NCBI GenBank assembly: GCA_003132605.1
Contig: PKYJ01000043.1
Span: forward strand, 6,162 to 11,212
Length of the DNA: 5,051 nt
Source of the DNA: Peptococcaceae bacterium
Lineage (GTDB): Bacteria > Bacillota > DSM-12270 > Thermacetogeniales > Thermacetogeniaceae
Direction: 5' to 3'
The notes beneath the pieces are model-generated. The model was not told the origin of the DNA. It saw only the letters and a list, made by a program, of their open reading frames with translations, and did not search any database. The position numbers and the translations under genes are program-made. The stretch's first letter is position 1. Each line of letters opens with the position of its first letter. Shown piece after piece: positions 1-5,051 of this stretch.

Positions 1-1
1 G

Positions 2-577
2 ATCTCCGACTTTGCTCTGTTTGTGCCGGTACGTCCCCTGGGCGAGGTGAGTAGGCTGCTGGATGACGATCAACAATTGGAGATCTTCTGGGATCAGGCC
101 ACCATCGGGTTCCAGACTGAAGTATTCACAATGACTGCCCGCCTGATGGATGCCCAGTTCCCAGCCTATGAAAAAGTGATTCCTAAGGAATACCGGCTGC
201 GGATCGGGGTAGATAAAGAATTATTGAACGCCACCCTGGAACGGGCGGTTCTGTTTAACGAACTGCCAGCACAACAGGCGGTGGTAGATCTAAAGATAGA
301 AGAGGGCATTTTGACCATCTCTGCTGAAGCCGCCCAAGTAGGCTCGATTAGAGAGGAAATTCCGCTGGTTTACGCCGAAGGTGAGTCCTGCGAGGCCATG
401 TTCACCACCCGTTACCTGTTGGACCCCTTGAAAGTTATCGACCAGAACAAAGTATCCCTGTGCTTCAACGGTCCTAGAGAGGCTGCGGTGTACCTGGAGG
501 ACGGGGATGAGTCCTACCTTCACCTGATCCTCCCGGTGCGCCGGCTCACTGATGACGCGGGCGGAGCCGGTGCGTGA
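2..577 (+). CDS. dnaN: DNA polymerase III beta sliding clamp, C-terminal half (5' truncated by window)
   Basis: The reading frame is already open at base 2 and gives 191 residues before TGA at 575-577. The usual beta clamp is about 365-380 residues, so roughly the first half, including the real start, lies upstream of the window. The visible part should cover the end of domain II and all of domain III. The segment FPAYEKVIPKE matches the conserved clamp region, and the C-terminal LHLILPVR matches the LPVR/MPMR ending that helps form the partner-binding pocket. Here it is followed by an unusual 11-residue tail (RLTDDAGGAGA). In the family, the protein forms a ring dimer around DNA that tethers the replicative polymerase and repair partners. 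The stop overlaps the recF start, which points to one transcript and coupled translation. Third-position GC is about 64% by hand count. The identification is secure. Confidence 0.96.
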   Translation: MSDFALFVPVRPLGEVSRLLDDDQQLEIFWDQATIGFQTEVFTMTARLMDAQFPAYEKVIPKEYRLRIGVDKELLNATLERAVLFNELPAQQAVVDLKIEEGILTISAEAAQVGSIREEIPLVYAEGESCEAMFTTRYLLDPLKVIDQNKVSLCFNGPREAAVYLEDGDESYLHLILPVRRLTDDAGGAGA

Positions 578-1683
578 TGCTGGAAAGTATCCATCTTCGC
601 TATTTTCGCAACTATGAGGAATTGGATTTTCATCCCGGGGAAGGTTTTATAGTGTTGGTGGGGCCCAATGGGGCCGGAAAGAGCAACCTCCTGGATGGAA
701 TCCATTATCTGGGTGCCGGCTACACCTGCAGGCAGACTCAGGAAGAAGCCCTGGTGCAATGGGGCGCTGATTTTTTCGTGGTTCGCGGCTGCGTGCTACA
801 GAATGGCCTGAAGTACGACCTGGAGATAGCCTATCAACGGGAGACCAGGCGTAAGATCATCAAGATCAATGGTAAACGGGGCCTGCCGGGAGCCTGCGCA
901 GCCTGCCTGCCGGTGGTGATTTTCACTCCCGCAGATTTATTGCTGATCCAGGGAGCGCCTGTTCTGCGGCGGCGTTTTTTGGACCTGGTGGTGACCCAGG
1001 CCAGACCCCAGCACGCCGCAGACATGCACGACTACGGTGGTATTCTTAATCAGCGCAACAATCTGCTGCGCCAAGGTATTTATCAACGGGCGGAGTTGGC
1101 GCCCTGGGACGAGCAGTTGGTAACCGCGGGCGCCCGGATCATCAGCCGGCGGCTGGTTGTGTTTAAGACGTTGTTGGGATTGAGCCGGGAGGCCTTCGCC
1201 TCCCTGAGCCACAGCGGTGCCCTAGATGGTACCTATGTCTCCCAGGCGATCCCCCCTTACCATGAAGAGGATAGCGAGGATTTCTGCCGCCAGGCATTCC
1301 GGGAAGCCCTGGAGCGGCGAAGAGGCCTGGATGAACGACTGCGTATGACCACCACGGGACCGCACCGGGACGACCTGCGGTTCTTTCTAAATGGGCATGA
1401 AGCGCAAATCTACTGCTCCCAGGGTGAGCAGCGGCTGATCGCCTTGTCTCTGAAGCTGGGTCAGAGCCGGCTGCTGAGTAGGGCGGCCTCAGAACCATTA
1501 CTGCTTCTGGATGATGTGTTTTCGGAGTTGGATGCGATCCACAGGGAAAAGGTGCTCCAAGAGATGGCCCAGTGCCGCCAGGTGATCGCCACTACCGCTT
1601 CCTTCATCGGCCAGGGAGAGGCGCCTGCCGGGCAATTGACCCCGGAGATCGACCTGTTTCGGGCGATAACCACCGGTGATTGA
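577..1683 (+). CDS. recF: DNA replication and repair protein RecF
   Basis: This is an SMC/ABC-type ATPase of 368 residues, normal for RecF (about 360-375). The N-terminus (SIHLRYFRNY) is typical. Walker A is GPNGAGKS at residues 29-36, the RecF-specific GPHRDD is at 261-266, the ABC signature SQGEQR at 281-286, Walker B LLLLDD at 308-313, and the D-loop SELD at 316-319. All ATPase motifs are intact. In the family, RecF binds DNA with ATP and works with RecO and RecR to load RecA at single-strand gaps, mainly at stalled forks. Two starts are possible: GTG at 574 (4-base overlap with dnaN) or ATG at 577 (TGATG, 1-base overlap). A GGAG at 563-566 is 7 bases from the GTG and 10 from the ATG, so spacing slightly favours GTG while codon preference favours ATG. 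I chose ATG; the difference is one residue. The usual small S4-domain gene between dnaN and recF is absent. Confidence 0.96.
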   Translation: MLESIHLRYFRNYEELDFHPGEGFIVLVGPNGAGKSNLLDGIHYLGAGYTCRQTQEEALVQWGADFFVVRGCVLQNGLKYDLEIAYQRETRRKIIKINGKRGLPGACAACLPVVIFTPADLLLIQGAPVLRRRFLDLVVTQARPQHAADMHDYGGILNQRNNLLRQGIYQRAELAPWDEQLVTAGARIISRRLVVFKTLLGLSREAFASLSHSGALDGTYVSQAIPPYHEEDSEDFCRQAFREALERRRGLDERLRMTTTGPHRDDLRFFLNGHEAQIYCSQGEQRLIALSLKLGQSRLLSRAASEPLLLLDDVFSELDAIHREKVLQEMAQCRQVIATTASFIGQGEAPAGQLTPEIDLFRAITTGD

Positions 1684-1749
1684 AAATAATAGGCCAACAG
1701 CCGGAATGGTGGATAGAGGTTGGTGGTTGGAGGAACAAAAGCTTTGGTC

Positions 1750-1797
1750 GTCATCGATCAGTGATTGTATTCCAGCGCTCGATGACCAGATTTTTTT
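1750..1797 (+). terminator. Possible intrinsic terminator downstream of recF
   Basis: GTCATCGA (1750-1757) is perfectly complementary to TCGATGAC (1779-1786), giving an 8-bp stem with a 21-base loop. CAGA follows and then seven T residues (1791-1797). The position, about 70-110 bases after the recF stop, suits termination of the dnaN-recF transcript. The stem is only half GC, the loop is long, and four bases separate stem from T-run, so it would be a weak or partial terminator. Confidence 0.4.
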
Positions 1798-1952
1798 GCC
1801 GTGCTCACAAGTCACCCGGCCCCAGAAACCTCGCTACGCTCACAATCAAGGCGGCCGACTGTTAAAGGTAGAATAAAGAGCAATAAGGTGGTAATCTTCA
1901 AGTAAAAAATAGCAGGCATTCAATGACCGATCACCGAATACCAACGACTTAT

Positions 1953-1961
1953 AGAGGAGGG
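1953..1961 (+). promoter_or_regulatory. Strong ribosome binding site for the remB-like gene
   Basis: AGAGGAGGG lies 7 bases before the ATG at 1969, a near-perfect match to the anti-Shine-Dalgarno sequence at good spacing. It fixes the start and is the strongest ribosome binding site in the window, which supports this small gene being real and well translated. Confidence 0.85.
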
Positions 1962-1968
1962 AACAATC

Positions 1969-2220
1969 ATGTTCCTACATATCGGCGGCGACACGGCGGT
2001 GTCTCTGGAAGAACTAGTTGCCATTCTGGACATGGAGACCGCCAAGCGGGAATCCACCCGGGAGTTTCTGGGTTTTGCAGCGGATGAGAAGATGGTGGTT
2101 CATATCGGCAAGCGGGAGCGTGAGAAGAGTATTATTATCACCAGCAACCGCATCTACCTGTCGCCGATCTCCGCCACCACCCTGTTGAAGCGCTCGCTGC
2201 TCCAGGAAGCTGTCGTTTAA
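1969..2220 (+). CDS. remB: RemB-like small DNA-binding regulator (DUF370 / extracellular matrix regulatory protein family)
   Basis: This 83-residue protein resembles Bacillus subtilis RemB (YaaB, about 81 residues), which occupies the same place between recF and gyrB. Shared features are the N-terminus (MFLHIGGDTAVSLEELV, compare M-Y-I-H-L-G-D-D in RemB), the hydrophobic strand and aspartate ending at D21, the basic KREREKSIIIT segment at 48-58, and the signature around residues 60-75 (NRIYLSPISATTLLKR). There is no signal peptide or membrane segment, so it should be cytoplasmic. The related RemA binds DNA as an oligomer and activates biofilm-matrix and osmoprotection genes. RemB is less well characterised, and in non-biofilm formers the true targets are unknown. 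A strong ribosome binding site sits just upstream and a terminator-like hairpin follows, so it may be its own unit. The family call is firm; the regulatory role in this organism is inference. Confidence 0.88.
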   Translation: MFLHIGGDTAVSLEELVAILDMETAKRESTREFLGFAADEKMVVHIGKREREKSIIITSNRIYLSPISATTLLKRSLLQEAVV

Positions 2221-2248
2221 GGTTCGGGGACATTTCTCGAAGGGATGT

Positions 2249-2276
2249 GTCCGCTTGCGCGGCCTGGCGGACTTTT
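2249..2276 (+). terminator. GC-rich terminator-like hairpin after remB
   Basis: GTCCGC (2249-2254) pairs perfectly with GCGGAC (2267-2272) around a 12-base loop, and TTTT follows immediately (2273-2276). It starts 29 bases after the remB stop, as expected for an intrinsic terminator. The stem is short and the T-run only four long, so termination may be incomplete. An upstream GGACA (2228-2232) could pair with TGTCC (2248-2252) and compete with this stem. Confidence 0.5.
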
Positions 2277-2313
2277 GTGCCGGTGGAATTGCTGAAAAAA
2301 CTTCAAAATAACC

Positions 2314-2339
2314 TTAATGCCGGGGTCTTTAATGCCGGG
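2314..2339. repeat. 15-bp-period tandem direct repeat beside the gyrB promoter
   Basis: TTAATGCCGGG occurs at 2314-2324 and again at 2329-2339, exactly 15 bases apart. The second copy covers the place where a -35 element would sit for the TATAAT at 2354. Its position suggests an operator or activator site, but no known binding motif was recognised. Confidence 0.6.
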
Positions 2340-2350
2340 TGCTAGATTTA

Positions 2351-2359
2351 TGCTATAAT
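2351..2359 (+). promoter_or_regulatory. Extended -10 sigma-A-type promoter for gyrB
   Basis: TGCTATAAT is a perfect TATAAT (2354-2359) with an upstream TG, i.e. an extended -10. No good TTGACA lies 16-18 bases upstream; the nearest candidate, TTAATG at 2329-2334, has a 19-base spacer. Extended -10 promoters can work with a weak -35. Transcription would start near 2366, leaving a leader of about 50 bases before the gyrB ATG. gyrB is therefore likely transcribed independently of remB. Confidence 0.75.
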
Positions 2360-2404
2360 TAAGAAATAAATGGTTGAACACCAATTACCGAATATGATCA
2401 GCTT

Positions 2405-2410
2405 GGAGGG
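2405..2410 (+). promoter_or_regulatory. Ribosome binding site that decides the gyrB start
   Basis: GGAGGG ends 5 bases before the ATG at 2416 and only 2 bases before an in-frame TTG at 2413. The spacing favours ATG as the start. Confidence 0.8.
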
Positions 2411-2415
2411 TCTTG

Positions 2416-4338
2416 ATGGCCGAAGATAACAACCACAAGAACGGAAGTAAATATGATGCCAGCCAGATAGAAGTGCTGGAGGGAATGGATGCTGTCAGGC
2501 GCCGGCCTAGCATGTATATCGGCACCACGGGGTCCAGAGGCTTGCACCAACTAGTTTTTGAGTTGATCGACAACAGCGTGGATGAAGCCATGGCGGGCTT
2601 CTGCGATAATATCATAGTCCGGCTGCACAGTGACGGCAGCGTCACTGTAAGCGACAACGGGCGTGGCATCCCTGTAGATATTCATCCCCAGACCGGGCGT
2701 CCGGCGGTGGAGGCAGCCCTGACCCTGCTGCACGCAGGCGGCAAATTCGGGGGTGAGGGGTACGAGATTTCCAGTGGCCTGCACGGTGTCGGCCTGTCGG
2801 TGGTGAACGCCCTGGCCCGTTGGCTGCAGATCGAGATCCGCCGCGACGGCAAGTGCTACACTCAGCGTTACGAGCGGGGCCGCATCAAGACCCCTCTCAA
2901 CGAGACCGGCGACACCAACGAGACCGGTACCATCGTTCACTTCTTGCCGGACAGTCAGATCTTTCCGGTCCGGGATTTCAGTATGGAGATCGTCTCCTCG
3001 CGGGTCCGCGATCTTTCCTATCTGAACAAGGGCCTACGTTTCGTCCTGATCGACGAGGATGCGGAGGATAAAGAGACCGTCTTCCTTCACGAGGGCGGCA
3101 TCGCCGATTTCGTGCGCAACCTGAACAAAAACAAGGATGTGCTGACGCCTGAGCCCCTCTTCCTGTCCGAAACCAAGGACGGGGTGGTTGTCGAGATGTC
3201 CCTGCAGTACCACACCGGCTACACCGAGAACATCTTCTCCTTTGCCAACAACATCCACACCCAGGAGGGCGGCACCCACGAGACCGGATTCAAAACTGCC
3301 CTGACCCGGGTAGTCAACGATTATGCCCGGCGCTTCGGCTTTCTCAAAGAGAACGAGGAGAACATTACAGGGGAGGATACCCGGGAGGGTTTGATCGCTG
3401 TTCTTAGTATCAAGTTGAAGGACCCCCAGTTCGAGGGGCAGACCAAGACCAAGCTGGGCAACAGCGAGGTCCGGGGGATCGTGGATTCCCTGGTCACCGA
3501 GTTCCTGACCAACTTCTTCGAAGAGAATCCTGGGCAGGCGCGGCTGATCGCCGAGAAGACGGTCAAAGCCGCCCAGGCCCGGCAGGCGGCGCGTAAAGCC
3601 CGGGAACTAACCAGGCGCAAGAGCGCCCTCGACCACGGAGCTCTGCCCGGCAAGCTGGCCGACTGCGCCTCCAAGCGGGCCGAGGAGTGCGAGTTGTACA
3701 TCGTCGAGGGGGATTCCGCCGGGGGCTCCGCCAAGCAGGGTCGCAACCCCAAGTACCAGGCGATCTTGCCGCTGCGGGGCAAGATCATCAACGCCGAGAA
3801 GGCCAGGCTGGATAAACTGCTGGCCAACGAGGAGATCAAGAACATCATCACCGCCGTGGGCACCGGCATCATGGACGAGTTCGATCTGAACAGGGCGCGC
3901 TACCACCACATTGTGATCATGAGTGATGCGGACGTGGACGGCTCTCACATCCGCACCCTGCTGCTGACCTTCTTCTACCGCTACATGCGGCAACTGATCG
4001 AGGCGGGCTACGTCTACATCGCCCAGCCGCCCCTGTACAAGGTGCAGAAGGGGAAGACCCAGCAGTACGTCTATGACGACCACGAGTTGGAGAAGCTGCT
4101 GGGCAGGTGGAAGACAGACCACGTCAGCATCAATCGCTTCAAAGGCCTGGGCGAGATGGACGCCGTCGAATTGTGGGAGACCACCATGAACCCGGACCAG
4201 CGCACCATGCTCCAGGTGAACCTGGAGGATGCCGAAGCGGCCGAGCAGATCTTTACCGTGCTGATGGGCGAGAAGGTGGAGCCCCGCCGTGAGTTCATTC
4301 AGACCCACGCCCGGGAAGTTCGCAATTTGGATATATAG
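2416..4338 (+). CDS. gyrB: DNA gyrase subunit B
   Basis: This complete 640-residue type IIA topoisomerase subunit matches the usual Gram-positive length and lacks the insert of enterobacterial GyrB. The GHKL ATPase domain shows ELIDN (E49, N53), DNGRGIP (79-85), the ATP-lid region LHAGGKF (105-111) and SSGLHGVG (119-126). The transducer carries the QTK loop at 342-344 (GQTKTKLGN). The TOPRIM domain has EGDSAGG (431-437) and SDADVDGSHIR (503-513), giving metal ligands E431, D504 and D506. The C-terminal part has RFKGLGEM (574-581) and ends RNLDI. With GyrA it forms A2B2 gyrase, which introduces negative supercoils using ATP. Context and the ILPLRGKIINAEK segment (450-462) favour GyrB over ParE. 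One substitution stands out: Ser120 where most GyrB have Gly (SGGLHGVG). The extended -10 upstream and terminator downstream suggest a monocistronic unit, with no gyrA adjacent. GC3 rises from about 64% at the 5' end to about 91% at the 3' end. Confidence 0.97.
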   Translation: MAEDNNHKNGSKYDASQIEVLEGMDAVRRRPSMYIGTTGSRGLHQLVFELIDNSVDEAMAGFCDNIIVRLHSDGSVTVSDNGRGIPVDIHPQTGRPAVEAALTLLHAGGKFGGEGYEISSGLHGVGLSVVNALARWLQIEIRRDGKCYTQRYERGRIKTPLNETGDTNETGTIVHFLPDSQIFPVRDFSMEIVSSRVRDLSYLNKGLRFVLIDEDAEDKETVFLHEGGIADFVRNLNKNKDVLTPEPLFLSETKDGVVVEMSLQYHTGYTENIFSFANNIHTQEGGTHETGFKTALTRVVNDYARRFGFLKENEENITGEDTREGLIAVLSIKLKDPQFEGQTKTKLGNSEVRGIVDSLVTEFLTNFFEENPGQARLIAEKTVKAAQARQAARKARELTRRKSALDHGALPGKLADCASKRAEECELYIVEGDSAGGSAKQGRNPKYQAILPLRGKIINAEKARLDKLLANEEIKNIITAVGTGIMDEFDLNRARYHHIVIMSDADVDGSHIRTLLLTFFYRYMRQLIEAGYVYIAQPPLYKVQKGKTQQYVYDDHELEKLLGRWKTDHVSINRFKGLGEMDAVELWETTMNPDQRTMLQVNLEDAEAAEQIFTVLMGEKVEPRREFIQTHAREVRNLDI

Positions 4339-4384
4339 CGATATTATTTGCTGTGGTTGGCAGAGCGAGCATAAATAAAAATTC

Positions 4385-4416
4385 AACGCTGCAGGTAGTT
4401 TGCAGTGTTTTCTTTT
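4385..4416 (+). terminator. Intrinsic terminator after gyrB
   Basis: A stem of 9 pairs, including one G-T wobble, is formed by AACGCTGCA (4385-4393) and TGCAGTGTT (4401-4409). The loop has 7 bases, and the tract TTTTCTTTT spans 4408-4416. An A-rich stretch (ATAAATAAAAATT) before the stem suggests it may also work on the other strand. It starts 47 bases after the gyrB stop and should separate gyrB from the downstream gene. Confidence 0.8.
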
Positions 4417-4514
4417 AGGCCGTTGCGGTCCTGTTGCGGCGGTCGTTCATAAACACCTCTTTTTATCACAGGTGAGTGGGTGATCGCGGGCAATGGATTT
4501 TAGCAGGGAAAATG

Positions 4515-4523
4515 TGGTACACT
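4515..4523 (+). promoter_or_regulatory. Possible extended -10 promoter for the thiN-like gene
   Basis: TGGTACACT contains TACACT (4518-4523, four of six matches to TATAAT) with TG at the extended position. No good -35 is visible about 17 bases upstream. A promoter is expected here because the gyrB terminator lies upstream, but this site is weak. Confidence 0.3.
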
Positions 4524-4606
4524 GATATTCCAGAGATCATTACGCCGGGATGTGTAAGGATGTTTTTTAGGGGACTTGATGGATGTTTAGCGGCCGGTGA
4601 TGATGG

Positions 4607-5051
4607 ATGAAATGCCTGATCATGGCTAATGGAGAGTATGGCGCCCCGGACTGGTACCGCGATCGGGCGCAGGGTTATGACCGGGTGATCGCTGCCGACG
4701 GAGGGGCGGGCCAGGCGTTGAGGCTGGGCGTTGTTCCAAACTGGGTGGTCGGGGACCTGGACTCCCTGGCCCAGGCCGACAGGAAGAGGCTGGATGGGTT
4801 GGGGACGGTTTTTTACGGCTATCCGCCAGAGAAGGACGACACCGACACCCAGTTGGCCCTCAGGCTGGCCCAGAAAGAGGGGGCGGATGAGATCGCCGTC
4901 TGGGGCGGGGCGGGGGGCCGGCTAGACCACACCCTGTCCAACCTCTTCAGCGCGGCAGGGTTTGTTGAACAGGGGATCACCATCCGCTTCGAGCACCCAC
5001 GGGTCACCGTCTATCTGGTGTGCGACTGCCTGGTCGTTCCCGGCCGGGTGG
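4607..5051 (+). CDS. thiN: Thiamine pyrophosphokinase (thiamine diphosphokinase), N-terminal part, runs off the window
   Basis: From ATG at 4607 the frame stays open to the window end, giving 148 residues of a protein usually about 210-220 long. The family transfers pyrophosphate from ATP to thiamine, making thiamine diphosphate in the cytoplasm. Signature motifs appear in order: KCLIMANGE (2-10, first strand), AADGGA (29-34), VGDLDSL (48-54), PPEKDDTDTQLAL (73-85, acidic metal and ATP site) and GGRLDHTLSN (103-112, thiamine and nucleotide site). All are intact. ATG at 4607 is preferred over the internal ATG at 4622 because it restores the first beta strand; a modest GGTGA lies at 4596-4600, and a stop at 4601 rules out a longer start. 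The ATG overlaps, as ATGA, the stop of an upstream 44-codon frame of unknown status. Its place after gyrB, where gyrA is commonly found, is unusual. No thiamine (TPP) riboswitch motif was recognised upstream. Confidence 0.93.
   Translation, partial: MKCLIMANGEYGAPDWYRDRAQGYDRVIAADGGAGQALRLGVVPNWVVGDLDSLAQADRKRLDGLGTVFYGYPPEKDDTDTQLALRLAQKEGADEIAVWGGAGGRLDHTLSNLFSAAGFVEQGITIRFEHPRVTVYLVCDCLVVPGRV

Larger units (their letters stand above)
1684..1968. other. Intergenic gap between recF and remB, no convincing gene
   Basis: This 285-base stretch contains two overlapping short reading frames (61-66 codons) whose translations are rich in W, R and S, have no good ribosome binding site and resemble nothing I recognise. 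The only structure I can support is the hairpin plus T-run at 1750-1797. GCTCACAA at 1803-1810 and its near copy GCTCACAATCA at 1838-1848 form a weak direct repeat. A strong ribosome binding site for the next gene closes the region. I found no clear sigma-A promoter, although one is expected if the hairpin ends the dnaN-recF transcript. Confidence 0.6.

Noticed and set aside
1869..1874. TAGAAT as a -10 element for remB
   Set aside because: There is no acceptable -35 about 17 bases upstream and no extended -10 TG, so support is too weak to annotate.
1676..1876. Overlapping 61- and 66-codon frames after recF (1676-1876 and 1680-1865)
   Set aside because: They overlap each other, lack a plausible ribosome binding site, have low-complexity W/R/S-rich translations and show no family resemblance.
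2370..2429. 19-codon upstream frame that overlaps the gyrB start
   Set aside because: It begins only a few bases after the predicted transcription start, has no ribosome binding site and no notable peptide pattern; probably chance.
3607..4386. 259-codon open frame on the - strand inside gyrB
   Set aside because: It lies antisense to the highly conserved 3' part of gyrB. The high GC3 of gyrB removes stops in antisense frames, and the translation is V/L/Q-rich without recognisable motifs.
4463..4471. TTATCACAG as a DnaA box
   Set aside because: It lacks one base of the TTATCCACA consensus and is not clustered with other boxes; the origin is expected outside this window near dnaA.
4454..4474. 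CACCT/AGGTG inverted repeat in the gyrB-thiN gap as a regulatory hairpin or riboswitch
   Set aside because: It has only 5 base pairs around an 11-base loop, and none of the conserved TPP riboswitch sequences (such as CUGAGA) was seen nearby.
4731..4925. 64-codon + strand frame inside the thiN-like gene
   Set aside because: It is an off-frame reading of the thiN-like gene; the true frame carries all thiamine pyrophosphokinase motifs.

Overview
The window looks like part of a replication-origin-proximal housekeeping cluster from a Gram-positive bacterium, most likely a clostridial Firmicute. All genes are on the + strand, in the order 3' end of dnaN, recF, a small RemB/DUF370 gene, gyrB, then the 5' part of a thiamine pyrophosphokinase gene. 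The taxonomic call rests on the dnaN-recF-remB-gyrB order, the strong AGGAGG-type ribosome binding sites, and a 640-residue GyrB that lacks the insert of enterobacterial GyrB. I cannot name the genus. Upstream genes have moderate GC at third codon positions, and the 3' half of gyrB has very high GC3.

Layout. Bases 2-577 encode the C-terminal half of the beta sliding clamp. Its stop overlaps the recF start (577-1683), so the two are probably one transcript. Bases 1684-1968 have no convincing gene and hold one possible terminator hairpin. A strong ribosome binding site then precedes the 83-residue RemB-like protein (1969-2220). Bases 2221-2415 hold a GC-rich terminator-like hairpin, a 15-bp tandem repeat, an extended -10 promoter and the gyrB ribosome binding site. 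gyrB (2416-4338) is complete and ends before a good intrinsic terminator (4385-4416). Bases 4339-4606 hold that terminator and a weak promoter candidate. A thiN-like gene starting at 4607 runs off the window end.

How the genes work together. DnaN tethers DNA polymerase and other repair factors to DNA, RecF loads or stabilises RecA at gaps behind stalled forks, and GyrB is the ATPase/TOPRIM subunit of DNA gyrase. RemB-family proteins are small DNA-binding regulators that commonly sit between recF and gyrB. ThiN makes thiamine diphosphate and is unrelated to replication.

I see no mobile element, CRISPR array, tRNA or rRNA, and no clear novel system. The points most worth a second look are the absence of gyrA directly after gyrB, the absence of the small S4-domain gene usually found between dnaN and recF, the 15-bp tandem repeat beside the gyrB promoter, a strong GC3 gradient within gyrB, and a 44-codon reading frame whose stop overlaps the thiN start.
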